From assembly GCF_001054325.1 (NCBI RefSeq), contig NZ_JVVM01000012.1:1-35321 (forward strand): a stretch of 35,321 nucleotides of DNA, in the 5' to 3' direction. The notes below the pieces were generated by a model that made no database searches, was not told where the DNA came from, and saw nothing but the letters and a program-made list of their open reading frames with translations. A program made the translations under genes and the position numbers. This document shows positions 25,568 to 34,800 of this stretch, piece after piece. How positions within the stretch are numbered: position 1 is the first letter of the stretch; each line of letters begins with the position of its first letter. Source of the stretch: Corynebacterium vitaeruminis. Its GTDB lineage: Bacteria > Actinomycetota > Actinomycetes > Mycobacteriales > Mycobacteriaceae.

Positions 25568-27097
25568 ATGTCGAATCTCTATGAAGGCTCCAATGGTCCG
25601 ACTACTCGTCTCAACGGTGCGCCGGTCCCTACAGAGCAGCACTCGCAAACCAACGGCCTACAGGGAGGTATTAACCTCCACGACATCCACCTGCTGGAAA
25701 AACTCGCGCACTTCAACCGTGAGCGCATTCCGGAGCGCGTTGTTCACGCTAAGGGCGCAGGTGCTTTCGGTGAGCTGACCGTCACCGAGGATGTCTCCAA
25801 GTACACCAAGGCTGCCGTCTTCCAGCCGAACACTGTCACTCCGATGCTGGCGCGATTCTCCACTGTCGCTGGTGAGCAGGGCTCCCCGGATGGTTGGCGT
25901 GACGTGCGTGGCTTTTCGCTGAAGTTCTATACCGAAGAGGGCAACCTCGACATCGTGGGCAACAACACTCCAGTGTTCTTCATCCGCGATGGCATTAAGT
26001 TCCCGGACTTCATCCACTCTCAGAAGCGCCTGCCGGATACGGGTCTGCGCGATGCCAATATGCAGTGGGATTTCTGGACTGCCTCTCCGGAGTCCGCTCA
26101 CCAGGTCACCTACTTGATGGGTGACCGTGGTATTCCGAAGGACTTCCGTCATATGGACGGCTTCGGTTCCCACACCTACCAGTGGATTAACGCTGAAGGT
26201 GAGCGTTTCTGGGTTAAGTACCACTTTAAGACTCGCCAGGGCTGGGACTTCCTGACGGATGATGAGGCCGCTGAGCTGGTAGGCGAAAACACCGACCACG
26301 CTCGCCAGGATCTCTTCGAGGCAATTGAGCGCGGCGACTACCCAACCTGGGACGTCAAGGTGCAGATCATGCCTTACGACGAAGCTGCCAGCTACAAGGT
26401 GAACCCGTTCGACCTGACCAAGACCTGGTCGCAGAAGGACTACCCTCTGATTCCGGTCGGGCACTTCACCTTGAACCGCAATCCGGGCAACTTCTTTGCC
26501 GAGATTGAGCAGGCCGCTTTCGCGCCGTCGAATACGGTTCCGGGCATCGGCTTCTCCCCGGATAAGATGTTGCTGGCTCGTGTGTTCTCCTACGCTGATG
26601 CGCACCGCTACCGCCTTGGAGTCAACCATGACCAGCTGCCGGTGAACCAGCCGCGCTGCCCAGTGAATTCCTTCTCGCAGGATGGCTACGGCACCTACCA
26701 CTACGCCGACCCGAAACTGCCGGTTCATGGCTCCAACGCCACCGGACGCGGCCCGGAGGCCGATACCGCGGCTGCGGCTGAGGCCGCCGGCTGCCCAGTG
26801 CGCTCCGGTCACGCCGGGCAGGTCGATGCCGGTGTCTTTGGTCAGTGGGAGAGCGTGGGCGAAGAGTTCTACGCCGGGGCGTATGTCCAGCACCCTGAGG
26901 ATGATGACTTCTCGCAGGCAGGCGACCTTGTTCGCAACGTGATGGATGACGCCGAGCGTGACCGCTTGGCGGACAATATCGTCGGTGCCATGCAGGGTGT
27001 CTCCCCAGAGGTGGAGCAGCGTGTCTACCAGTACTGGACCAACGTTGATTCCTGGCTCGGTGCCGAGGTGGAAAAGCGTTTCAAGGCAACGAAGTAA
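25568..27097 (+). CDS. katA: Haem catalase
   Basis: Splits hydrogen peroxide into water and oxygen in the cytoplasm. 509 aa from ATG 25568, which follows TAGGAGG; an upstream in-frame ATG at 25505 has no such site. Distal His60 in RVVHAKGAGAFG, the distal Asn in IVGNNTPVFF (132 or 133) and the proximal haem ligand Tyr342 in RVFSYADAHRYRLG are present. The length fits small-subunit catalases. Same relative position as katA of C. glutamicum, beyond sigC. Confidence 0.97.
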   Translation: MSNLYEGSNGPTTRLNGAPVPTEQHSQTNGLQGGINLHDIHLLEKLAHFNRERIPERVVHAKGAGAFGELTVTEDVSKYTKAAVFQPNTVTPMLARFSTVAGEQGSPDGWRDVRGFSLKFYTEEGNLDIVGNNTPVFFIRDGIKFPDFIHSQKRLPDTGLRDANMQWDFWTASPESAHQVTYLMGDRGIPKDFRHMDGFGSHTYQWINAEGERFWVKYHFKTRQGWDFLTDDEAAELVGENTDHARQDLFEAIERGDYPTWDVKVQIMPYDEAASYKVNPFDLTKTWSQKDYPLIPVGHFTLNRNPGNFFAEIEQAAFAPSNTVPGIGFSPDKMLLARVFSYADAHRYRLGVNHDQLPVNQPRCPVNSFSQDGYGTYHYADPKLPVHGSNATGRGPEADTAAAAEAAGCPVRSGHAGQVDAGVFGQWESVGEEFYAGAYVQHPEDDDFSQAGDLVRNVMDDAERDRLADNIVGAMQGVSPEVEQRVYQYWTNVDSWLGAEVEKRFKATK

Positions 27098-27191
27098 AGC
27101 ATCGAAGTAAGACAGCCGCGTAGGGGGGGGGCTGCGCAGTAAAGCTGCAGAGTAGAGCTGCGCACCACGCGGTAGATCGAAGTAAGGAGAA
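27098..27191. other. Gap after katA with a second G9 tract
   Basis: Nine G at 27123-27131 in TAGGGGGGGGGCT, the same 13 bases as at 9321-9333. Short repeats of GCTGCGCA and CTGCAGAGTA follow. No gene. Confidence 0.5.
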
Positions 27192-27238
27192 AAGCGTTAG
27201 CCCTGCAGGTGGTTTGACCATCTGCAGGGCTAACGCTT
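27192..27238. terminator. Strong bidirectional terminator after katA
   Basis: A perfect 17-bp stem extended by five pairs (one wobble) to a TTG loop, 22 pairs in all. TTTTC follows on the - strand and ATTTAAAA on the + strand. It lies between the convergent katA and the acidic-protein gene. Confidence 0.85.
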
Positions 27239-27339
27239 ATTTAAAAATTCTGTCTGTGCATGACAGCCACGGGCTTGGTGGTTGCCTGCACGCCGACCCA
27301 ATTGGGGCGGCTAAGGAACAACCCTAAGTGTGAGCTGTT

Positions 27340-27687
27340 TTAGGCCCCGATGCGCGGCAGGCTCGGGGAGCCGTTGAAAAACGACTTCGGAGCAGCTGCA
27401 GCCTCGTCAGCCTCGTCGGCGGACTCGGACACCTCTTGGCCCTGTTCGACAGCGTCGGAGACACTATCAGCCTCGACGCCGGTGACGTGAGTGGATTTGT
27501 CATTCGTCGTGGACTGATCGTTCGTGATGTGGATGTCCATGAAGTCGCGGCCGAACGGAGCGTTCCAGTCGCCGGTTTCTAGCAAGGTCAGGTCACCATC
27601 GATGGTCGGGTTAATCTCGACGGTGACGTTGACGGTCGGGCCGGAAGGCATTGCTTCCAGAACCTCAACGATAGGAGTGACGTCCAT
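27340..27687 (-). CDS. Small acidic leaderless protein, paralogue of 27831-28139
   Basis: Not recognised. 115 aa; AAAGGAA lies 8 bases before the ATG. No signal peptide, helix or Cys. Residues 1-15 form a short hydrophobic stretch (PIVEVLEAMP). The central part (~30-65) shares GDLTL ... APFGRDFMDIHITNDQSTT with the neighbour's GDLNL-PFGNDFLDISVTDDNSTT. The C-terminal third is Glu/Ala/Asp-rich and ends FFNGSPSLPRIGA. Separate terminators around each gene suggest individual transcription. Function unknown. Confidence 0.75.
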   Translation of the reverse strand: MDVTPIVEVLEAMPSGPTVNVTVEINPTIDGDLTLLETGDWNAPFGRDFMDIHITNDQSTTNDKSTHVTGVEADSVSDAVEQGQEVSESADEADEAAAAPKSFFNGSPSLPRIGA

Positions 27688-27740
27688 GTTTTGGTGTTCC
27701 TTTAGACAGTGTCGAAATGAAGAATATTGGTTTTAACTGA

Positions 27741-27786
27741 ACAATAAACCGCAGTCTTGAATAAAGACTGGCGGTTTATTGTGTCA
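27741..27786 (-). terminator. Terminator between the two acidic-protein genes
   Basis: ACAATAAACCGC-AGTCTT pairs with AAGACTG-GCGGTTTATTGT around GAATA, with a single-base bulge. The A/T-rich base of the stem gives a T-run on either strand. Confidence 0.8.
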
Positions 27787-27830
27787 AGGATTGGCAGAGC
27801 TATTGTCCTGCCGTGCAGCACGGAGCCGGC

Positions 27831-28139
27831 TTAGACGAGCTTCAGGTCGCCAACCTTCGGGTTCAGGAAGTGGAATTCCTGATCCTTGGACTGGTCGACA
27901 TCGGTCTCCGGGTTCAGGAAGTCGGAAACGCTGACGTCGTGGGAGTCGGTGGTGGAGTTGTCGTCGGTGACGGAGATGTCCAGGAAGTCGTTACCGAACG
28001 GCAGGTTCAGGTCGCCACCAACGTTTGCGAAGTTGATGTCGCCGCCAGCCAGCTGCTCGAAAGCCGGCAGCGGGCTCTCGACGGTGACTGCCGGGAGTGC
28101 CTCGATGATGGTTGCGATATCTTCTGCGGAGCAGGACAT
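27831..28139 (-). CDS. Small acidic leaderless protein, paralogue of 27340-27687
   Basis: Not recognised. 102 aa from the ATG at 28139, chosen because TAAGGA precedes it; the frame is open 54 codons further but without coding character. N-terminus MSCSAEDIATIIEALPAV matches the pattern of the neighbour and, loosely, of the protein at 3044 (NICELISSLPAP). GGDINFANVGGDLNLPFGN and DFLDISVTDDNSTT form the core shared with the neighbour. The end repeats FLNP twice (DFLNPETD, HFLNPKVG). Strongly acidic, no export signal. Confidence 0.78.
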   Translation of the reverse strand: MSCSAEDIATIIEALPAVTVESPLPAFEQLAGGDINFANVGGDLNLPFGNDFLDISVTDDNSTTDSHDVSVSDFLNPETDVDQSKDQEFHFLNPKVGDLKLV

Positions 28140-28599
28140 GAGAAAATCCTTAGGTTCTCGGGGGTAAAGATTTTGAGTCGCTCTTGGCGAACTCACAGAA
28201 ATTAAGTTAACCGATGCGGCAAGAGGCTGCAATGAAAAAATAAGTGAGTTGTTCAGAGTCATGCGGTGGGGTTGTAAAGAACGGCTCAGTGAGAGTGTCA
28301 TTAAGGCCGATCTTGTATCTCTTTGAGTGACCCTGTCATGCGGTTTCGATGCTGGATGACAACGCTGTCGTTTTCTTAAAATTTACCGAGAGTGCATTGA
28401 TTGTTTCAGTCTTTGTTCCGCAAAGGTGCAGGCAAACAAACATTTTATAAAATGCGTTAACCAAGGGTTTCCTAAGTAGCGTTGATCGAGGGGTGGTTAA
28501 CGTCGAAAACTGCCGCTCGTAATAGGGGCATAAAGGGGTCGGACAAGCCACCCATAGCCATGAGAGGTAGGTCACAGTGTAGCGATTTGAAAGTGTGGG
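28140..28599. other. Gene-free region upstream of the acidic-protein genes
   Basis: About 460 bases, A/T-richer than the genes around it. It should hold the - strand promoter for the gene ending its run at 28139. I see no credible reading frame or strong promoter. Confidence 0.4.
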
Positions 28600-28629
28600 A
28601 AAAATACCCCCTTCTGGGTAGAAGGGGGT
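28600..28629 (-). terminator. Rho-independent terminator of the mrp operon
   Basis: A perfect 10-bp stem ACCCCCTTCT/AGAAGGGGGT with a 4-base loop. On the - strand it is followed by ATTTTTCC. It begins about 90 bases after the mrpG stop. Confidence 0.85.
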
Positions 28630-28715
28630 GGCCTAAGGGCGTAGTGCAACATCCTAAGAGGCCGATTTGTAGCCGGACTGTGACGGCGTATTCAGGCCCC
28701 TTTCCGCTCCGCTAG

Positions 28716-29057
28716 TTACCGCTCCGGCTCGTAGTCTTCAGCGGACCCGTCACGGGCACCCAGGACTGCGCGTCCCAGCACCTCGGATGCGACAGTGGCG
28801 ACGACCAGAACAGCGATAATGGCCAGAATGGCAGTCAAGGTCTTTCCCCAGGTCAGGTCGCCCTGGTCAGCCTCTAAGACCAAGTTGGCGATTACCAGCG
28901 CGGGGACGCCCACCATGATTCCTGCTGAAAGCTGATTCAACCGGCTTAAGGCATCTTTAGAGCGCCACATTGCCACGCCAGCTAAGAGCAGGTACAAAGA
29001 TCCGCCGATGACCAGCACGGCAAACAATATAGTTACAAGAATTGAAGCGATACTCAT
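28716..29057 (-). CDS. mrpG: Na+/H+ antiporter subunit MrpG (MnhG/PhaG family)
   Basis: Last subunit of the Mrp complex, 113 aa. Three membrane helices at ~6-28, ~45-62 and ~70-93, with MWRSKDALSRLNQLSAGIMVG between the first two, the usual MnhG layout. TAAGGAC precedes the ATG; 24 bases separate it from mrpF. The charged C-terminus (~98-113) is cytoplasmic. All Mrp subunits are needed for activity in characterised systems. Confidence 0.88.
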   Translation of the reverse strand: MSIASILVTILFAVLVIGGSLYLLLAGVAMWRSKDALSRLNQLSAGIMVGVPALVIANLVLEADQGDLTWGKTLTAILAIIAVLVVATVASEVLGRAVLGARDGSAEDYEPER

Positions 29058-29081
29058 ATTGCGATTCGTCCTTACTGGGGC

Positions 29082-29372
29082 TTAGCGGCGGCCACGGGAA
29101 ATAACTCGGGCCAGACCCACGGTCGACAGAATGCCAAGAAGTCCAGCCAGCATTGCAATATCGAAGGTAATGGCCGTAGTCCGCAGCATTGCGGTTGTGA
29201 GGAACACTCCCACCATGGGGTAAAAAGCGGCGTCGGAAAGCACGGCGCGGGAAACATTTCCCTTGACCCGGAATATCAACACCACGCCAACCAGCAGCGC
29301 CACCGAACATAGAGCAATACCAATGCCACTAATTACCTGCACCGCGGTGGGGTCGATCAGTGTGTCATTCAT
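29082..29372 (-). CDS. mrpF: Na+/H+ antiporter subunit MrpF
   Basis: 96 aa, three membrane helices (~13-32, ~45-60, ~65-88). The segment RVLIFR-like VVLIFRVKGNVSRAVLSDA corresponds to the conserved loop of MnhF/PhaF proteins, with the usual Asp. The ATG overlaps the mrpE stop by 4 bases, showing translational coupling. Confidence 0.88.
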   Translation of the reverse strand: MNDTLIDPTAVQVISGIGIALCSVALLVGVVLIFRVKGNVSRAVLSDAAFYPMVGVFLTTAMLRTTAITFDIAMLAGLLGILSTVGLARVISRGRR

Positions 29373-29851
29373 GAGCGTGCTCCTTCATCTTTGCTGTTGG
29401 AGACGGTGGCATCCGGCAGTGGCAAACCACGGTCGACCTCGGCAGCAACGCCGACGACGGCGTCCGGGTCGATGAACTGGTCTGCGTCGTATTCCTCGAA
29501 GACGAAGGCCTTCGGGCGGGGAACAGTGCGGAGGCTGGGAACGAGGTGCTCCTCCATGTCGTAGAGGGAGTCGTACAACGCATCCAAATCGGCACCGAAA
29601 ATCGCGTGGATGATAAACAACCGTCCCGCGTCGGTCTCACGGACGCCGCAGACTAGCGTGCCCGGGGTCATAGTGATGGACTCGGCAAAGAGAGTGACCT
29701 CAAGGTCAGACGTCACACGCAGCGGCAGCCCAATGAGCACCGGCTGCTGCTTCTGGTTCGGGCGCAGAGTATCGCGCACCACGTCCGTCGCAGCCACAAT
29801 GACCTGCCAAACCAGCCAGAGGGAATAGCGGATAATATGCAGGAACTTCAT
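29369..29851 (-). CDS. mrpE: Na+/H+ antiporter subunit MrpE
   Basis: 160 aa. A short N-terminal hydrophobic part (~5-22) is followed by a soluble domain with TSDLEVTLFAESITMTPGTL, the hallmark segment of MnhE/PhaE. The C-terminal ~50 residues are a less conserved acidic extension. Its start shares one base with the mrpD stop. Confidence 0.9.
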   Translation of the reverse strand: MKFLHIIRYSLWLVWQVIVAATDVVRDTLRPNQKQQPVLIGLPLRVTSDLEVTLFAESITMTPGTLVCGVRETDAGRLFIIHAIFGADLDALYDSLYDMEEHLVPSLRTVPRPKAFVFEEYDADQFIDPDAVVGVAAEVDRGLPLPDATVSNSKDEGARS

Positions 29852-31422
29852 CAGTAAATACCTCCGATGGCGTTTTCAACTCCGCCGAGAGTGGCCTCGC
29901 GGTAGCCATCAATATTCAGCAGCGCATCAGCGGCACCGGTGGTCGCCCAAGTAACGGCACCGACTGCGACGAACATTGCCACGGAAACAATCGCGAGCAT
30001 GGCAGACGGCGCAACCAGTGCACCCGGGACACGTACCGAATCATCCACGCCCTGCATGGGCCGGCCCCAGAAGACCGCACGCCACAGACGAATCATGGCC
30101 AGCAGCGAGCCCAGCGAGGCAATGACAATTGCGGTAATTGCGACAATCGAACGGGCATCGCCAGTAGCTGCGGACGCAAAGACAATGCCTACCTTGCCCC
30201 ACACACCGGAAAACGGTGGGAAACCAACAATAGAGAAGCTCATTGCTGCCATCACCCAAGCGACTGCCTGGTCGCGGCGGGCAAGGCCCGAAAGCCTAGA
30301 GAGCGTACCCGTACCGTAGGTTTCTTCTACTGCGCCGGAGCCCAGGATGAGGGCGCCGACAGTCACCATGTGGTGGATTGCGTAGAAAATACCCGCAGCC
30401 AGTGCCGCCTTGGCGCCCTGGCCGTCGTTAGCATCCGTGAACGCCAGCACAATCAGAATGAACGGCATACCCGTGACCATCTGGTAGGCCAGCACCTCAC
30501 GCATGGTGTTTTCCGCGAGACCAGCAAACGCGCCGACCAGCATCGAAATCGCCATGATGATAATGATCGGCCAGTGCCAGGAGGGGTTCATGCCCACAAT
30601 CACGACGTAGATGCGGAACAGCATGTACACCGCAACCTTCGTATGCACCGCAGAGAACAGCGCCATCACCGCAGGGCTTGTCGACGGATACGTCCTCGGC
30701 AGCCAAGTGTGTGCCGGAACCAAACCAGCCTTCACGCACAGTGCGATGATGACAATGCCCAACGCGACCACACCAGTGCCACCGGGGCCACCCTCGCTGG
30801 CCATGTTAGCCAGCATTGCGATATTCACATTGCCCGCTGAGCCGTAGATCAACGCGACACCAATCAGTAGCACCGTGGAGGTCAAGAGATTGACCAGCAC
30901 GAAGTTACGACCAGCAGCCAGGCGGTGCCAGGTTCCGGTTACTGCAATCAGGCCGTAGGAGGGCAGCAGCATGACCTCCATGAACACGAAGAAGTTGAAC
31001 AGATCGGCAGTCAGGAAAGCACCCGACATACCGGACAGCATCATCAGCGTCAGGGAGGGGAAGAAACGAGAGGTGTTTTCACCCGCGACATGGGCGAACC
31101 AGTTACCGATGGCCACCACCGCGGCGGCCACACCCAGCATCAGCATGGAGAACGTGTCCGCCAGGAAAGGAATCGAGATACCACCGGGGAACGCGCCCAC
31201 ACCGTGGCCGACCGGACCGTTTTCAGCGACGTAGAACATCACCCAAAACGCAGCCAGCGACGACAGTGCCGGGATCAGAATGCCCATAGTCGCGCGCATC
31301 CACAGCTTCGGCAGGATGGCTGTGACCGCCGACAGAATCAGCGGGATTGCCGCAAATAGTGGCAGCAGTGAAGACAGAGTTGAAGGGGACATTGCCGAGG
31401 TCATTGCAGAGGCTTCTACCAT
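29851..31422 (-). CDS. mrpD: Na+/H+ antiporter subunit MrpD
   Basis: 523 aa, about 14 membrane helices, related to NuoM/NuoN of complex I. The proton-channel signature FSAVHTKVAVYMLFRIY and the helix with FVFMEVMLLPSYGLIAVTG, including its conserved Glu, are present. The ATG overlaps the end of mrpC by 7 bases. Together with MrpA it is thought to carry the ion path. Confidence 0.93.
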   Translation of the reverse strand: MVEASAMTSAMSPSTLSSLLPLFAAIPLILSAVTAILPKLWMRATMGILIPALSSLAAFWVMFYVAENGPVGHGVGAFPGGISIPFLADTFSMLMLGVAAAVVAIGNWFAHVAGENTSRFFPSLTLMMLSGMSGAFLTADLFNFFVFMEVMLLPSYGLIAVTGTWHRLAAGRNFVLVNLLTSTVLLIGVALIYGSAGNVNIAMLANMASEGGPGGTGVVALGIVIIALCVKAGLVPAHTWLPRTYPSTSPAVMALFSAVHTKVAVYMLFRIYVVIVGMNPSWHWPIIIIMAISMLVGAFAGLAENTMREVLAYQMVTGMPFILIVLAFTDANDGQGAKAALAAGIFYAIHHMVTVGALILGSGAVEETYGTGTLSRLSGLARRDQAVAWVMAAMSFSIVGFPPFSGVWGKVGIVFASAATGDARSIVAITAIVIASLGSLLAMIRLWRAVFWGRPMQGVDDSVRVPGALVAPSAMLAIVSVAMFVAVGAVTWATTGAADALLNIDGYREATLGGVENAIGGIY

Positions 31423-31898
31423 TTCTCGTCACCGCCGTACGGGGTCTCGCGCGGGAACTTATCCGGAGCCGGAGTGACCCCTGGGGTGCCGGTCACTGTG
31501 GAGTCCGAGTCCGCCGGAACATTCTTACCGGCACGACGACCAGCCGTCGACAGCTGTCGCATAGCCTCGCGATCCTCATGGATACGGGTGTCGTCGTCAC
31601 GGCCCAAACCAGCCAGTGCCAGCATGAACGCGGTCACAGCCATGGTAATCACAATCGCTGTCAGCACGAACGCCTGCGGCAGCGGGTCCGCCGTCTGTTC
31701 GATAGCGCCAGCGCCCGCGGTGCCTTCATTGCCCAGCAGCGGCTCGCCGCGCCAGGCACCCACACCAGTGGACAAAATAATCAGGTTGGCGGCATGGGAA
31801 ATCAGAGTCATACCGATGATGGTGCGCAGCATGCCGCGCTGTAGCACCAGGTACGTGCCACCGCCTGCGAGGACGGCAGCCATGATGGCGATAATCAT
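31416..31898 (-). CDS. mrpC: Na+/H+ antiporter subunit MrpC (NuoK-like)
   Basis: 160 aa with three helices (~2-20, ~28-48, ~70-95), the NuoK/MnhC fold, with GGGTYLVLQRGMLRTIIGMTL and FVLTAIVITMAVTAF. The last ~60 residues form a charged cytoplasmic tail that is longer than in most MnhC proteins. The start overlaps the mrpA stop by 4 bases. Confidence 0.9.
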   Translation of the reverse strand: MIIAIMAAVLAGGGTYLVLQRGMLRTIIGMTLISHAANLIILSTGVGAWRGEPLLGNEGTAGAGAIEQTADPLPQAFVLTAIVITMAVTAFMLALAGLGRDDDTRIHEDREAMRQLSTAGRRAGKNVPADSDSTVTGTPGVTPAPDKFPRETPYGGDEKW

Positions 31899-34800
31899 TT
31901 CTTGGCCTCCTCAGCAGTGGCGTGAGCGGGGGCGGGAGCGCTTTCCGCTTCTGAGGCGAACACGCCCATCTCCGGCGGCACCCGCAAGCTCGAGCGGTCT
32001 GGATAGAGATCCTGCATCACATCGTCCGACCCGGTCACACCAGGACGGTTCGGGCCGCCCAGGAGATTCAGCGCGGTTGCCACAATGCCGATGACGGCCA
32101 GGTACACGCCGACGTCGAAAAGCAATGCCGTGGTGAGGTGCTGACCCAGGAACTCGCCGTACAGCGGTGCCAAGAACGACCCCTTGGCGAATCCGATGAA
32201 GCCCGTGACGATTGCCGTGATGACACCCGCGGCGCTGAGCACCACCGGGGTCTTCTTGCCGAAGACCAGCTCGTCGCGGTCCTTGGACAGGTAAATCAGC
32301 ATGACGGCAGCGGCGCCAATCAGCGCCGCGTTGAAGCCGCCGCCCGGAGCGGTACCGCCGCGGTAGAGAACCACAGCAGACAGCGCGAACAGAACCGGCG
32401 ACAGCCAGCGAACCAGCCAGCGCATCATGATGGAGTTCAGTGCGGGCTCCGCAAGCGGGGAAGGTTGATCGAGCAGGTGCGGGAAACGCGGCATCGAAGT
32501 GACAACCGCCGCCATCGCAACACCCGCCATACCGAGAACCGCCAGCTCGCCCATGGTATCGAAAGCACGGAACTCAACCAGGATCACGTTGACAATATTG
32601 GTCTCGCCCGTGACCTTCTCAGTGTTGTCGATGTACCACTGCGCAACCTCAGGCAACTGACGACGGCCAGTGAGGAACCACACCGCGCCAAACGTAGCCA
32701 AGCCCACAGCAACCGCCACGACCGCGGCCGAAGCCTGGCGGTTCTTTGAGGTCTCAGAGAACGCGCGCGGCTGGAAGCGCAGCACCAGCATCATCAGCAC
32801 GACAGTCAGGATTTCCACCATGAACTGCGTCAATGCCACATCTGGTGCGCCCAGCAGGAGAATCTGCAACGTGACACCAACACCGGTGACGCTGAGCAGC
32901 ACAGCCGCCTGCAGACGGTTCTTTGCCCGAAGCGTGGCCCACACGCCAATCAGGACAACGACCAGCGGAATCAGATCGGTCAGGTGGTCGATGTCGTCGA
33001 TCTTCGGTAGCACAGGAGCACCGCCGACACCCGGAGCGATTGCGATGGCCAGGGCGTACACCGCGAGCAGACCAAGCAGCGGCAACAGGTGACGCGACGG
33101 CTGATGCGAACGCGCCATCTTGGCCAGCACGCGCCCCACACGCTGCGAGACGCTCAGCGACGCATTGATTGCCTCCACGCCAGTGAACGGGAAGAGCTTG
33201 CGGTCGGCCATGACGGCGCCTATGCGGGCGCGAGTGAAGATGAAGCCCACGCCGACAGCCAGCACAATCACAGAGATAATCAGCGGCACATTCACGCCGT
33301 GCCACAGGCTCAAGTGCGACTCCTGAGTCGTGCCAGCCGGAAGCTGACCGACCGTATCCGCCACGCGGTCCAACGGACGGTTCAAAATAGCGCCGGCAGC
33401 GAAGGCTGCAGGCAGGCTCAGCACGCCGGGGATGGCGGCCGGAAGCCACAGCGAAATCGGGGCCTCATTGATGTGGTCAACATCGCGCGGGCCATCCACG
33501 AACGCACCAAACACCAAACGTGCCGAGTACGCGAAAGTACCAATCGCACCAATCGCCGCCACCGTCAGTAGGATGACCACGCCAGTGTTGGTCAAAGGCG
33601 CGCCCTCGAATGCGGTGAGCATGCCCTCCTTCGACATAAAGCCGAAGAACGGCGGAATTGCCGCCATCGATGCCGCGCCGAAAATCATGGAACCAAAGCT
33701 CCACGGCATCTGCTTCCACAACGGACCCAAACGGCGAATATCGCGCGTGCCCGCCTGGTGATCAACCACACCGGCCATCATGAACAGCGAAGACTTGAAC
33801 ATCGCGTGCGCAATGGTGTGCACAACCGCGGCCATAATGGCGAACTTCGTGCCCACACCAATCGTGGCGACAATCCAACCCAACTGAGAGACCGTCGAGT
33901 ACGCAATCAGCTTCTTCAGGTCAGTCTGCTGCAGCGCAAAGTAGGCCGTGGCAACAGCCGTCCACATACCCATGACAATCAGCAGCAACTGCCACACGCG
34001 CACGTCCGCGAAGACCGTGGAAAAACGCATCAGCAGGTAAACGCCCGCCTTGACGACGGCCGCAGCGTGCAAGAAAGCGGAGACGGGAGTTGCCGCCGCC
34101 ATAGCCTCTGGAAGCCATGCGTGGAAGGGGAACTGAGCCGCCTTTGTGAAAGCGCCCAGGGCCACCAGCGCGGCAATGAGACTGCGCGCTGTCGGGTTGG
34201 CCTCCCACTCAGGCGAAGCCAAAACCTCGGTGAGATTCGTGGAACCCGTCAGCCACACAGCACCGCCGAGGGCGGCTAGCAGAAGCAGACCACCGGTGAA
34301 GGTCAGCAGGAGTGTGCGCAACGAGCCCAGCTCGCCCGACGAGCCCGACCTTGCGATGAGCAGGAACGACGCCATCGAGACCAGCTCCCACCCGATAAAG
34401 AGGAGCATGATGTCGTCGGCAAGCACAAGGAGCAAAACCGCCAGCATGAACGCCGTCATCAGGACGTAGAAACTCATCGCGGACTTCTTAGGCGGCAAAT
34501 ACGCGGTGGAGTAGATAAAGACTATTGAGCCCACCAACAGCGCCAAGAAACTGAACACCATGGAGAGAGGATCGAGTTTGAGCGCAAATGCCGCGTTCAG
34601 CTCCGGGGACCAGACGCGCGACCAGGTGAAGGTGGTGCCGTCGAGAACATCGCCCGTTACACGCGAAAGCTGGACCACCGATGCGAGAAAAAACGCGACG
34701 ATGGGCCAGCCTGCGTGACGACCAAGGAGCTTCACAAACAACGGGGTCAGTGCTAAGGCGACCGCGACCAGCAGCGGGACCGAAAGGAGGGTTAGGCTGT

